Of a stretch of 39,378 nucleotides of DNA, positions 5,873 to 13,775 are shown in pieces; position 1 is the stretch's first letter; every line of letters begins with the position of its first letter. Origin of the DNA: CAMDWQ01 sp964543965. GTDB lineage: Bacteria; Omnitrophota; Gorgyraeia; 2-02-FULL-51-18. The translations under genes and the position numbers were made by a program. Location of the stretch: contig CAZJAX010000004.1 of the NCBI GenBank assembly GCA_964543965.1, forward strand, positions 1 through 39,378. Direction: 5' to 3'. The notes beneath the pieces were generated by a model. The model had not been told where the DNA came from. It did not search any database and worked only from the letters and a program-made list of their open reading frames with translations.

Positions 5873-8011
5873 TCACCTTTCGCTTAATGAATGTAGAATG
5901 ATGCACGCACTGCTGACGATCATAGCCATAGACGCCACGATGGGATTCACCCAGCCCGCCACGGCCAAAGGCACAGCCAGCCCATTGTAAAAAAAAGCCC
6001 AAAAAAGATTCACTCGGATCTTTCGAAGCGTGGCACGCGAGATATCCATGAGCCACGGGATCCTACCGAGATCGTTGTCCGGAAGAGAAAAATCAGCCGC
6101 ATTCCGTGCTCCTGCCAGCGCTCCGCCCATCGCCATGCTCACGCTGCTTCCGGCCAGCGCCGGCGCGTCATTGAGACCATCTCCCACGATAAGCGCCGGC
6201 CCATGATCTTTCTCCCACTCCCGGAGCCATCGGAGCTTCCCCTCGGGCGATAGCCCCGTGACGGCCTGGATCCCCAGGGTGCGCCCGACTCGGTTTGCCG
6301 AGCGTCCGGAGTCGCCGGTAAGTATTCCGACAGAATACCCCGCATCTTTCAGACGGCGCACCGCGTCCGAGGCCTCAGGCCTTATGCTCTCCTTCAGATC
6401 GAATCGCGCCGCAAGCCGTCCGCAAAGGCTCAAGTGTACGGATCCCAATGCATCCTGATCCGCACGGGCGCCTTCGGCTGTCCCGGAAGACTGAAGCCCG
6501 CTTCTTTTCAAAAAATCGATGCTTCCAAGGGCGGCGGTTCCATAGGGCTCGACGATGCCGCTCAATCCAGCGCCCGCTTCGGTGTGCACTTGTTCAGGCA
6601 TCGCCAGCTTCGATCTTCTTTCCGCCTGTGCGGCCAGGGCTCTTGAAAACGGATGCATCGATGCCTGAGCCAAACATCCGGCGATCCTTAATATCTCATC
6701 ATCCGAATAGGGCGAATAGTTTATAATTCCCGAGATCTCGGGAAGGGAATCCGTCAGAGTACCCGTTTTATCAAAAAAAATTCCTCTGACCTTCGTCGCT
6801 GTCTCGAGAAGCGCCAGATCTTTAAACAGGATCCCTCGCGCGGCTATCTTCTCGAAGGATCTCCACAGAGCCAGCGGTATTGCCGCACCCAAGGCGCACG
6901 GGCACACGATGACCAAGACCGAGAGAGCCCTCATGAGTCCCGCCATGGCTCCCTCCAAATACAAACCGAGCCAAAACGCCGCGCCGGCTGAAATCACCGT
7001 TAAAAGCGTCACCGCGATGACCGTCTTCGAAGCTAAAAGCTCGATCCTGGATTTGGAACGGCGCGCCCGCTCCAGTGTCGCGCGGAGCCTCGCCAGCCAA
7101 GAATCGCGGCTGGCATGCGTCACACGCACTCGGATAAAACCCTCGGTCAGCACAGCCCCTGACCATACGGCGTCGCCCGTATTTTTGACCGAAGGGATCG
7201 ATTCACCGGTCATCGGAGCTGTTTCTATGACGGCTCGGCCGCTGAGGATCAATCCGTCCACCGGAACTCTTTCGCCTGCGCGAAGGATGATCTCATCGGA
7301 CGGCGCGAGATCCTCGATGGGGACGACGGTCTCTGACTGGGCGCCGTTGTCAAAAAGGCGGATCGTCTGCGGCTTGTCCTCGTCGAGCAGGCTCTCAAGC
7401 CGCTCGGCAGCTTTAGAACGGAATCGCGCCTCAAGATAGCGGCCTAGCGTCAAAAACACGAGCACCATCACCGCGATATCGAAATAGATGGGTCCGTTTC
7501 CGCGCACGGTCGATACCGTGGAATAAGCGAACGCCGCTAGCACGCTGGCCGAAATAAAACCCTCGACTCCCCATCGTCCCGCCCTTGCTTCAGTAATCAC
7601 GTTCTCAAAGAGCGGCACGCCTACCAAAAAAAGGACGGGCGCGCTCATCATCAGAAGAACATAGCGTAAAAGCTGGTCGTAGAGTCTTCCGCTTTCCGGT
7701 ATGAGGGCATAAAAATCGGGGTAGACCGATGAGGCGTGCATCGCCAGACTGAACCCCATGACATTCATCGCCAGGAACGCAGCGGCCCCGAGCTGGACGA
7801 GGATCCATGATATTTTTTTTTCGCCCGCGGGAGCTGAAATAAGCAGCTGGTGTGCAAAAGCGCATCCGTAGCAGCAGAAGAAAGGACCCGGGCCCTTCCG
7901 TCCGCGATCCAGCGCAAAACCGCAATGCCCGCACACATCCGCTCGGGCTTGTGCCGGAGCAGGAATATCGGCGGGCGCCCTTTTCGTCAGGAGGACCCCG
8001 CTCTCCGCCAT
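5873..8011 (-). CDS. ccoI: CcoI/FixI-type copper P1B-ATPase
   Basis: A 712-residue heavy-metal P-type ATPase. N-terminal metal-site domain of the CcoI type: C27-x2-C30 and C46-C47-x2-C50 (FCCYGC), instead of the usual HMA fold. Transport site CPC at 370-372, TGES at about 268-271, phosphorylated D414 in DKTGTLT, HP at 453-454 (P1B nucleotide-domain signature), GDGLND at 610-615. CcoI exports Cu(I) to the periplasm for insertion into the CuB centre of cbb3 oxidase, distinct from CopA detoxification pumps. Located 12 nt after the 54-residue membrane protein gene and just upstream (4 nt) of the 196-residue protein, within the oxidase operon, which supports the CcoI assignment. Confidence 0.92.
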   Translation of the reverse strand: MAESGVLLTKRAPADIPAPAQARADVCGHCGFALDRGRKGPGPFFCCYGCAFAHQLLISAPAGEKKISWILVQLGAAAFLAMNVMGFSLAMHASSVYPDFYALIPESGRLYDQLLRYVLLMMSAPVLFLVGVPLFENVITEARAGRWGVEGFISASVLAAFAYSTVSTVRGNGPIYFDIAVMVLVFLTLGRYLEARFRSKAAERLESLLDEDKPQTIRLFDNGAQSETVVPIEDLAPSDEIILRAGERVPVDGLILSGRAVIETAPMTGESIPSVKNTGDAVWSGAVLTEGFIRVRVTHASRDSWLARLRATLERARRSKSRIELLASKTVIAVTLLTVISAGAAFWLGLYLEGAMAGLMRALSVLVIVCPCALGAAIPLALWRSFEKIAARGILFKDLALLETATKVRGIFFDKTGTLTDSLPEISGIINYSPYSDDEILRIAGCLAQASMHPFSRALAAQAERRSKLAMPEQVHTEAGAGLSGIVEPYGTAALGSIDFLKRSGLQSSGTAEGARADQDALGSVHLSLCGRLAARFDLKESIRPEASDAVRRLKDAGYSVGILTGDSGRSANRVGRTLGIQAVTGLSPEGKLRWLREWEKDHGPALIVGDGLNDAPALAGSSVSMAMGGALAGARNAADFSLPDNDLGRIPWLMDISRATLRKIRVNLFWAFFYNGLAVPLAVAGWVNPIVASMAMIVSSACIILHSLSER

Positions 8012-8023
8012 ATTAACCGGGTT

Positions 8024-8188
8024 CTACCACCATCTCAAAAAATCGCTCAGAGCGAATTTCAGGAGATAGATGGAAGCGGCTACAGCAAACGCTATCCACA
8101 TGAGGTGGATATACCAAGGGATACGGTTCGTCTGGTAACTGATGAATTTCTGTTCGTCGTTCTGTTCGCGGGGATCCGTATGGGTCAT
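8024..8188 (-). CDS. 54-residue single-span membrane protein of cbb3 operon
   Basis: An ORF of 54 codons. Its first 24 residues are polar and charged (MTHTDPREQNDEQKF...), followed by one hydrophobic helix (about 25-45, rich in aromatic residues) and a short tail ending in RWW. Its ATG overlaps the stop of the preceding gene as ATGA (8185-8188), so it is translationally coupled to it. Such single-span peptides in cbb3 operons play the part of CcoQ/CcoS/CcoH subunits; sequence alone does not say which, and the N-in/C-out order and length differ from textbook CcoQ. A longer overlapping frame (8013-8258) lacks plausible composition and is discarded. Confidence 0.75.
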   Translation of the reverse strand: MTHTDPREQNDEQKFISYQTNRIPWYIHLMWIAFAVAASIYLLKFALSDFLRWW

Positions 8189-8502
8189 TGGGCCATTTTC
8201 CTTTCGGCGGCGTCCAGCTCCTCCTCATGATCGAGCATTTGATATTTAGGACCTTCAATGTCTGACAGCATGCCCTTCATCGAACCCCATACCAAAAAAA
8301 AGCAGAATCCGGCGCTGACCAGGATATAAGTAGCGATGGGCACGAGGGCGAACCGCCCGCCCTTGTCGTCGCTATAGAGCACCATGAAAAATTGATACAA
8401 TTTGTCCCCGAACCCGATCGCTCCCGGGATCAGGATGAAGACCGCTATCAGGATCACGATCGCCGTCTTGCTTCTGGAGTTCTTTTCCCGCGGCACGGTC
8501 AT
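8185..8502 (-). CDS. 105-residue two-span membrane protein of cbb3 operon
   Basis: Two hydrophobic segments (about 13-30 and 54-76) separated by a charged loop (YSDDKGGRF), with a soluble C-terminal tail containing MLSDIEGPKYQML and an acidic helix. No heme or metal motif. Its start overlaps the stop of ccoO as ATGA (8499-8502) and its stop overlaps the start of the 54-residue gene in the same way, so ccoO and the two small genes are translated as a chain. Position suggests a small structural or assembly subunit of this oxidase; the family was not recognised. Confidence 0.75.
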   Translation of the reverse strand: MTVPREKNSRSKTAIVILIAVFILIPGAIGFGDKLYQFFMVLYSDDKGGRFALVPIATYILVSAGFCFFLVWGSMKGMLSDIEGPKYQMLDHEEELDAAERKMAQ

Positions 8503-9116
8503 GTATTCCCCTTCGGCGCAGAAGGCGCCTCTTCGATCCAGCTGCCGAGATATTGGATGTAGGCGATGATCCCGAGACCCTTTTCATTGGGCCGGCCGTC
8601 CTTATCGAAGAACCAGCCGTATTCCGGCATGACCGATGTCGGCACGACGCTCCGCGGCTTTAGAAGGTGAGCCGCGTGCCAGTCGTTTGTTCTCTTGCCC
8701 GCTTCGCGGATGAGATCAGGACCGACGCGCCGCGTACCGAAAAGAGGCGGCATCTGAAAAACATTCTGATATTCGAGCGCTTCGGAGACAGGGCCGAACC
8801 GCTTGTCTTCGTTGGAAACCGGCCGGACATACTGCGAGTGGCAATGCCAGCAGGCTTCTGCGATATACGCCTTGTGGCCTATCGTCAGCGCTTTGGCATA
8901 AGACTCTGAGGATGGCTCGCCGTAATATTTTTTAAAATTCTCCGGATACCGCTCGGCAAGATCCACAAAATCCCTCGTCATCTTCTGCGACATCTGTTTG
9001 ACGGTCTGGATAGGTTCGTCTTTGAAGGACAGCCAGGGCAGCACGCCCATCACCAGGACCGAAAATACAAAAAGGATGATGCCCGCTACCAGAAATACTG
9101 TCTTGAATTTTTCCAT
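8499..9116 (-). CDS. ccoO: cbb3 oxidase subunit II, monoheme cytochrome c CcoO
   Basis: 205 residues: one N-terminal membrane anchor (about 8-28) and a periplasmic cytochrome c domain. The heme c motif is C89-x2-C92-H93 (CWHCH), followed by the CcoO signature SQYVRPV, FGTRRVGPDL and the axial methionine M163 in SVMPEYGWFF. CcoO relays electrons from CcoP-type hemes to the low-spin heme b of CcoN. Length fits the family. Only 1 nt separates it from the ccoN stop upstream, and it overlaps the next small gene by 4 nt. Confidence 0.95.
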   Translation of the reverse strand: MEKFKTVFLVAGIILFVFSVLVMGVLPWLSFKDEPIQTVKQMSQKMTRDFVDLAERYPENFKKYYGEPSSESYAKALTIGHKAYIAEACWHCHSQYVRPVSNEDKRFGPVSEALEYQNVFQMPPLFGTRRVGPDLIREAGKRTNDWHAAHLLKPRSVVPTSVMPEYGWFFDKDGRPNEKGLGIIAYIQYLGSWIEEAPSAPKGNT

Positions 9117-9117
9117 G

Positions 9118-10506
9118 TTATATCGCCTTTCCCTGCCCGGCGGCGGCGTCCTGGGACCGGGCGCCGCTTGCGGTCTTCCACATATTGTAGATCAGGAAAA
9201 ACTGAGCGACCACGATCCCTGTGCCCGCGATCGAGCGGATGAGCCAAAACGGCATAGATGCTTTGAGAGAATCTTCCCATGGCGCCAGCGCCTTCCACAG
9301 AAAGCCCTGCACCAGACCAGCCGCCGTCAGATCGATGACCATGGCCCAGAGCGATATGACGCTCACCCAATAATGCCATTCATTCAGCTTGGTCGAATAC
9401 CATTCTCTGCCCGTCAGGCGCGGCCAAAGGTAATTGTTGATGCCGAATATCCAAAAACCGAACACGCCGAACATCACCAGATGCGCGTGGCCCACGACCC
9501 AGTCCGTGAAATGGATGATCTTCTGAAAAGTAAGCGTCGTCTGAAACGAGCATTGGAGGCAGGTGATGAAATACAGGATCATGCCCATATAGAACCACCG
9601 AAGCGCGAGACGGCCTCCTAAAAGACCCCACTGCCGGCCGAGCGTCACGAAAAAGTTCACGATGACGGTCGTCACCACGAGTTCTACGGCGATCGTGGCG
9701 ATGACCGCGCCGTACTGCAGATACATCGGGATCGGGCTGTAAAAAAAGTGATGGATGCCGTTCAGAGGGTAAAAAAACGCCAGACCCCAAAAACCCACCA
9801 GCGACAGCCCGTGGCTCCAGATGGGTTTTCTCATGATAACCGGGACGAAGTAATACATCAGCCCCCAGCCGAGCGGCGTCACCAAGAGACCTACGAGGTC
9901 ATGGATAAAGAGTCCCGCCAACGCTGCGGCCGGAGCGCCCGCCACAAAGAATTGGGGGAAATAATTTCCCATGATGTAAACGAAGATGGTCCAAATGAAA
10001 GCAACCGAGAAATACCAGAGAGACACGTACAAGTTCTTATTTCCGGTACGGATGATCGGCGTCAGAAATTGGACCGCCACGAGAATAAGTCCCAGCACCG
10101 CGACCGGATCGATGAATACAGGCGTCTCGGCCCATTCGACGGCCTGCATGTGGCCCATAAGCACACCGACGACGGTCGCGACGAGTATGCCCTGCCACGC
10201 GATAAAGATGAACCAGCCCAATTTACGGCTCAGCGTACGGTTGCCCGTCAGCCTCGGAATCGCCCAATTGATGGCTCCCAAGAAGCAATTGACGATAAAA
10301 CCGTAGGCGACGCCGGCCGTATGGATGACGCGTATGCGGCCCGGGGACAAGAGCTCAACTCCGGGGAACGGGTAATGCTGAAGAAATTGAAGCGCATAAA
10401 GGAATCCGGCCAGAAGCCCGGCCATCAGGAATGTGATTCCCGCGATAAAGTGCGCCTTGACCAGCGCGCGGTCCACCAATGCGTCCGTATGCACTTCCTT
10501 CACCAT
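9118..10506 (-). CDS. ccoN: cbb3 oxidase catalytic subunit CcoN
   Basis: A 462-residue, about 12-helix heme-copper oxidase subunit I of C type; it reduces O2 to water at the heme b3-CuB centre and pumps protons. Readable ligands: H62 (low-spin heme, IRVIHTAG), H202 with the pair H252-H253 (NGIHHF) for CuB, and H340/H342 in VVGHAHLVMFG for the two hemes. Y246 in GLAFFY, on the same helix as the HH pair, matches the cross-linked tyrosine of cbb3 enzymes. The usual CuB context HN is HD here (FIHDLVGLL). The N-terminus is compact. The gene follows the diheme cytochrome by 13 nt and precedes ccoO by 1 nt. Confidence 0.95.
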   Translation of the reverse strand: MVKEVHTDALVDRALVKAHFIAGITFLMAGLLAGFLYALQFLQHYPFPGVELLSPGRIRVIHTAGVAYGFIVNCFLGAINWAIPRLTGNRTLSRKLGWFIFIAWQGILVATVVGVLMGHMQAVEWAETPVFIDPVAVLGLILVAVQFLTPIIRTGNKNLYVSLWYFSVAFIWTIFVYIMGNYFPQFFVAGAPAAALAGLFIHDLVGLLVTPLGWGLMYYFVPVIMRKPIWSHGLSLVGFWGLAFFYPLNGIHHFFYSPIPMYLQYGAVIATIAVELVVTTVIVNFFVTLGRQWGLLGGRLALRWFYMGMILYFITCLQCSFQTTLTFQKIIHFTDWVVGHAHLVMFGVFGFWIFGINNYLWPRLTGREWYSTKLNEWHYWVSVISLWAMVIDLTAAGLVQGFLWKALAPWEDSLKASMPFWLIRSIAGTGIVVAQFFLIYNMWKTASGARSQDAAAGQGKAI

Positions 10507-10519
10507 CGCCCCCTATCCT

Positions 10520-11593
10520 TTAAGCCGTCACAGCCGCCGCGGGCTGGTTTTGCTCGGCGGCAACCTTCTCCGCTTCAGCGGCCGCATTTTTTTCGAGCTC
10601 GGCTTTCACTCTGTCATTGTATTGCTCGATCTTCCGTTCGAGGTCCTTAAAGTTTTCTTCCCTGGCCTTCAGATCGCTGTCGGTCACCAGGTTGGGTCTG
10701 AGGGTAGTCAGATGCCGGACGTAATAAACAAGGCTCCATAGGTCCTCTTCTGAAAACACGCCCTTCCATGTCGGCATCGCCACGCCGCCGATGCCGTTGC
10801 CGATGACGTGATAAAGGGTGCGCTCGTCCGTCCCGCGCTTGAGACGATCCCAGGTGAAATCAGGGGGTTTGATAGAAGTGCCGTCCTCGTTCTGGATCAC
10901 TCGCGAACGGCCGAGATCCGTCCTGTAGCCCTCTAGATCGCCCATGTTGAATACGGCACGCGCTTGATTGATCTTTTCAGGCTCCAGGTATCCGGCGTGG
11001 CAGCTGTAGCACTGAGCGATCCCGTGATACACGGATTCGCCGCGCTTGACCGCATCGGACTTGTCCTGTCCGTAATAGGGGTCGTCCGCGATGACGGTCG
11101 GCGCCGAAGACGAAGCGTTTTCCCACCGATCCTTGGCAAAGGTTTTGATATAGGCGATCACGGCGCGGCGGTCAGCTTCGGGAACAAGGGGCCATCCGGG
11201 CATCGACGTCCCCCGAAGACCCTCGGTGACGGTGCGGAAGAGATCCTCGTCCGTCGGCAATTCACCCGAAGGACGGGAAGCGAATCTAAACTGGGCAAGC
11301 GTGAAATTTCTGGGTTTGGGATCCAAGTGAGGAGAAGCTGGGCCGTTCCCGTCGCCTTGGACGCCGTGGCAGCCTACACAATAGGTCGTGTAGACTTTTT
11401 TTCCCTGTTCGAGCACCGCTTGCGGTTGGGCGGTGCCGAACGCCGGGTATTTTCCCGCCGCGGCCGGCTTCTCATTTTCCGAAGCTTCCGCCAGCGCCTG
11501 CGTCCAGCAGACAGCGGCCATGAAAAAGGCAAGAGATAGGCATACGGCAACGGTAAGCCATATGCCTGTTCTGCGAATGAAATCTTTACCCAT
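10520..11593 (-). CDS. Diheme cytochrome c, CcoP-like subunit
   Basis: 357 residues with an N-terminal signal peptide or anchor (about 11-34) and two class-I cytochrome c domains: heme 1 C72-x2-C75-H76 with axial M131 (TSMPGWP), heme 2 C195-x2-C198-H199 with axial M273 (VAMPTWKG). The last 50 residues are an Ala/Glu/Lys-rich helix, probably a coiled coil, ending in a disordered tail. It takes the place of CcoP (electron entry from soluble cytochromes or bc1), but lacks the CcoP N-terminal two-helix domain and stands first in the operon instead of last. Start at 11593 with AGAAGGAT 5 nt upstream. It leads the whole cbb3 transcript (down to 4557). Confidence 0.88.
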   Translation of the reverse strand: MGKDFIRRTGIWLTVAVCLSLAFFMAAVCWTQALAEASENEKPAAAGKYPAFGTAQPQAVLEQGKKVYTTYCVGCHGVQGDGNGPASPHLDPKPRNFTLAQFRFASRPSGELPTDEDLFRTVTEGLRGTSMPGWPLVPEADRRAVIAYIKTFAKDRWENASSSAPTVIADDPYYGQDKSDAVKRGESVYHGIAQCYSCHAGYLEPEKINQARAVFNMGDLEGYRTDLGRSRVIQNEDGTSIKPPDFTWDRLKRGTDERTLYHVIGNGIGGVAMPTWKGVFSEEDLWSLVYYVRHLTTLRPNLVTDSDLKAREENFKDLERKIEQYNDRVKAELEKNAAAEAEKVAAEQNQPAAAVTA

Positions 11594-11604
11594 CGATCCT
11601 TCTC

Positions 11605-11671
11605 TTGATCATGAGAGATCAATAAATTTCGGAGATTCTATCACAGGCCGTCGATTGCGGGTATGACGCAA
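11605..11671 (-). promoter_or_regulatory. Upstream region of the cbb3 operon with two inverted repeats
   Basis: On the minus strand a possible -10 TAGAAT lies at 11640-11635, without a good -35. Two inverted repeats flank it: TTGCG-N7-CGCAA (11655-11671), placed where an activator overlapping -35 would sit, and TTGAT-N8-ATCAA (11605-11622) between the -10 and the start codon. The second has Fnr-like half sites, but the 8 bp spacing is not the 4 bp of Fnr boxes. Operators are therefore only candidates. Confidence 0.3.
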
Positions 11672-11698
11672 GTCATATAAATGAAGGAAAATCGGCCG

Positions 11699-12340
11699 CT
11701 AACGGTTCTCATCGTAATTCTTAAGCACTTTCTTGACGGCGGCCGTTCCATAGACCGTGATCCCGGCTGCGGCGCAGAGACCGATGCCGAAAAGGACCCA
11801 CTCCGCCGCCGTGATCCTTCTAGGTTCGTTTGAAAATAGCATCTTTCCGGTAAGATCGCCCAAGTAAGCATACAAAAGAATTCCCGGCGTCATTCCGATC
11901 CAGGTCGCCAGGAGATAAATCTTTAAAGGGATCTTGCTGAGCCCTAAAACGTAGTTCAAAAGCGAGAAAGGCAGGATCGAAGCGATGCGCAGCAGCAAGA
12001 CCATCCTCCATCCTTCTTTGGTGACGGCGGCATCGAGGGCCGCGGTTCTAGGATCGGAAGCGATCTTTTTTAAAAGCCAATTTCTCGAGAAATGCCGTCC
12101 CGCCAGAAACATTCCCCCAGCGCTCACGAGCGACAAGGCCGATGCCATCGCGAAACCCCCGGGAAATCCGAAAAGTGCTCCCGCCGCCAAGATCAGCAAG
12201 GAACCCGGAACAAAGAGCAGAGTCCCGGCAATATACAGCGCAGCGAACTCAAGATATCCCGGAAACCCGAGAGCGTCTATCGTGCTTAAGAGATGTCTGA
12301 AAAAGGAGATGAACTGATCTAAGGGACCCTGATGGGTCAT
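11699..12340 (-). CDS. TVP38/TMEM64 (VTT, DedA-like) membrane protein
   Basis: A 213-residue integral membrane protein of the VTT/SNARE-associated family (relatives: YdjZ, DedA; some act as lipid scramblases). Seen: the glycine-rich first helix region with VPGSLLILAAGALFG, the central R-x-ASILPFSLLNYVLGLSKI segment carrying the conserved Arg and re-entrant helix, and WIGMTPGILLYAYLGDL. The frame is open to 12433, but the start at 12340 is chosen because it forms an ATGA overlap with the dgkA stop; an alternative ATG is at 12346. Pairing with dgkA suggests lipid-carrier or phospholipid recycling. Confidence 0.85.
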   Translation of the reverse strand: MTHQGPLDQFISFFRHLLSTIDALGFPGYLEFAALYIAGTLLFVPGSLLILAAGALFGFPGGFAMASALSLVSAGGMFLAGRHFSRNWLLKKIASDPRTAALDAAVTKEGWRMVLLLRIASILPFSLLNYVLGLSKIPLKIYLLATWIGMTPGILLYAYLGDLTGKMLFSNEPRRITAAEWVLFGIGLCAAAGITVYGTAAVKKVLKNYDENR

Positions 12341-12738
12341 GGACATTGCTCGACGGGGAGCCGCGCCCCCGTGCTTTGGTACAAGACGAACAGCGTCAGG
12401 CATCCTGCGAAAACAAGCGCCGCGAACGTACACGCCGCCGCATAGTCTTTACCCTGGCGTATCAGCACGTGATATTCTTTTCCGCTCGTGTAATCCATCG
12501 CCTTCTCCAATGCCGTGTTGAACAGCTCGCAGATCAGCGACACCACCCAGCTGAAGATCACCAAGAGAAGATAATAATAGCCGACGCCCCAGACGACGCA
12601 GACGGCTACCGCAGACACTCCCGCGAGAACGACCTGGCGCACTTTTTTTTCGGTCCGGACGGCAGAAAATAATCCGCCGGCGGCGGTCACCGTGGATTTC
12701 CATAGCGGAGAGCGGGGATCTTTGTGAAATTTTGCCAT
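12337..12738 (-). CDS. dgkA: Prokaryotic diacylglycerol/undecaprenol kinase
   Basis: 133 residues with three membrane helices; the DgkA signature is clear: E71-LFNTALE-77 with the following D, and GKDYAAA (about 96-102), which bind Mg-ATP and the lipid. It phosphorylates diacylglycerol (Gram-negative type) or undecaprenol at the inner membrane; the two cannot be separated by eye. The promoter lies in the end of the upstream gdx gene and predicts transcription from the A of its ATG. The downstream VTT gene starts within its stop (ATGA). Confidence 0.92.
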   Translation of the reverse strand: MAKFHKDPRSPLWKSTVTAAGGLFSAVRTEKKVRQVVLAGVSAVAVCVVWGVGYYYLLLVIFSWVVSLICELFNTALEKAMDYTSGKEYHVLIRQGKDYAAACTFAALVFAGCLTLFVLYQSTGARLPVEQCP

Positions 12739-12744
12739 GATTGG

Positions 12745-12772
12745 ATTATACCCTTATCCGGTCAGGAGGCAA
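12745..12772 (-). promoter_or_regulatory. dgkA promoter, leaderless
   Basis: Minus-strand -35 TTGCCT (12772-12767), 16 bp spacer, perfect -10 TATAAT (12750-12745), only 6 nt before the dgkA ATG at 12738. Transcription would begin at the start codon. The -35 lies inside the last codons of gdx, so dgkA-vtt can be expressed apart from the upstream operon. Confidence 0.55.
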
Positions 12773-13085
12773 ATTTCAAGCCGACGATGGACACGATGAG
12801 GCCGCTCAAAAAAACCAGCCGCCAAAACGTCGCCGGCTCATGAAAATAAAAGATCCCGATCAGCACCGCTCCCAGCGCTCCGATCCCCGTCCATACCGCA
12901 TACGCAGTCCCTATCGGGATGGTTCTCGTGCTAGCCAGCAGGAAATACATGCTTAGGACGAGATTGACCCCGAAAATTCCGTACCATATCCAGGACTCCG
13001 TCCCGGCGGACTGCCGGGCTTTACCCAGACAGAACGCGAAGGCGGCTTCGAAGAGACCGGCAGTGATTAAAAGAACCCAAGGCAT
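12762..13085 (-). CDS. gdx: SMR-family exporter, Gdx/SugE type
   Basis: 107 residues, four helices, dual-topology small multidrug resistance family. The essential E13 is present (ITAGLFEAAF), and the third-helix motif PIGTAYAVWTGIGALG plus the HEPA turn are those of the SugE/Gdx branch, which exports guanidinium in exchange for protons, rather than the EmrE drug-efflux branch. No guanidine riboswitch precedes it; only 24 nt separate it from the upstream ABC ATPase gene, with AAGGAG as Shine-Dalgarno. Its 3' end carries the dgkA promoter. Confidence 0.88.
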   Translation of the reverse strand: MPWVLLITAGLFEAAFAFCLGKARQSAGTESWIWYGIFGVNLVLSMYFLLASTRTIPIGTAYAVWTGIGALGAVLIGIFYFHEPATFWRLVFLSGLIVSIVGLKFAS

Positions 13086-13109
13086 CGAACGCTCCTTTTT
13101 AAGCCGGCG

Positions 13110-13775
13110 TTATGTTTCGGGCGACAAGCGCCCGTCCACCAGATGGATGCGGCGGCGGGCGCGGTGTGCGAAATTCGGGTCGTGCGTCACAAGGATCACG
13201 GTGGTCTTGCGCCTTTCGTTGGTTTCCCGCAGGATGCGGAGAACCGTTTCGCTGTTTTCCGTATCGAGCGATCCCGTCGGCTCGTCAGCGAACAAATACC
13301 GCGGCTCCATCACCAGAGACCGCGCGATCGCCACGCGCTGCTGCTCGCCGCCGGAGAGCTGACGGGGAAACCGTTTTTCTTTTCCGGCGAGCCCGACTTC
13401 CTCGAGCAGCGAGAGCGCATGCTGACGGCGGGAACGCTCCTGACGGGTCTTTCGCGCAGGCAGAAGCACATTCTCGAGCACCGTCAACTCCGATAAAAGG
13501 TAGTGAAACTGAAAAACGAATCCCGTCTGCGAATTGCGAAAGACGCTCAGTTCAGAGGCGCTCATCCTCCCGGCGTCGCGGCCGTCGATCTCGATCCGGC
13601 CTTCAGAGACTCCATCGAGCGTGCTCAGGAGATAAAGCAGCGTGCTCTTGCCCGATCCCGAGCGGCCCGTGATGGCCAGATATTCGCCGTCGGGGATTTC
13701 TAGCGTGACCCCGCTCAGGATGCGCGTTGGCGGATCGCCTAGAACTTTACCGACGCCTTCGGCTTTGATGCTCAT
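13110..13775 (-). CDS. ABC transporter ATPase, LolD/MacB type
   Basis: 221 residues. Walker A GRSGSGKS at 37-44, Q-loop in VFQFHYLL, signature LSGGE at 140-144, Walker B YLFADE at 160-165, D-loop SLD, switch His in LVTHD. The type matches LolD/MacB/FtsE ATPases that power mechanotransmission across the periplasm instead of membrane passage. It directly follows the permease gene (stop and start abut at 13776/13775) and works with it and the HlyD-like adaptor as a tripartite-type exporter. Confidence 0.93.
   Translation of the reverse strand: MSIKAEGVGKVLGDPPTRILSGVTLEIPDGEYLAITGRSGSGKSTLLYLLSTLDGVSEGRIEIDGRDAGRMSASELSVFRNSQTGFVFQFHYLLSELTVLENVLLPARKTRQERSRRQHALSLLEEVGLAGKEKRFPRQLSGGEQQRVAIARSLVMEPRYLFADEPTGSLDTENSETVLRILRETNERRKTTVILVTHDPNFAHRARRRIHLVDGRLSPET

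Noticed and set aside
8013..8258. 81-residue minus-strand ORF
   Set aside because: Out of frame with the coupled 54-residue membrane protein, which has the better start and a membrane helix.
9748..10650. 300-residue plus-strand ORF
   Set aside because: Antisense to ccoN; rich in His/Arg/Asp with no domain, while the minus frame has all oxidase ligands.
11605..11622. Fnr box before the cbb3 operon
   Set aside because: Half sites TTGAT/ATCAA are present, but 8 bp apart instead of 4; kept only as an inverted repeat.
13086..13109. Guanidine riboswitch before gdx
   Set aside because: Only 24 nt separate gdx from the upstream gene, too short for any known guanidine riboswitch.
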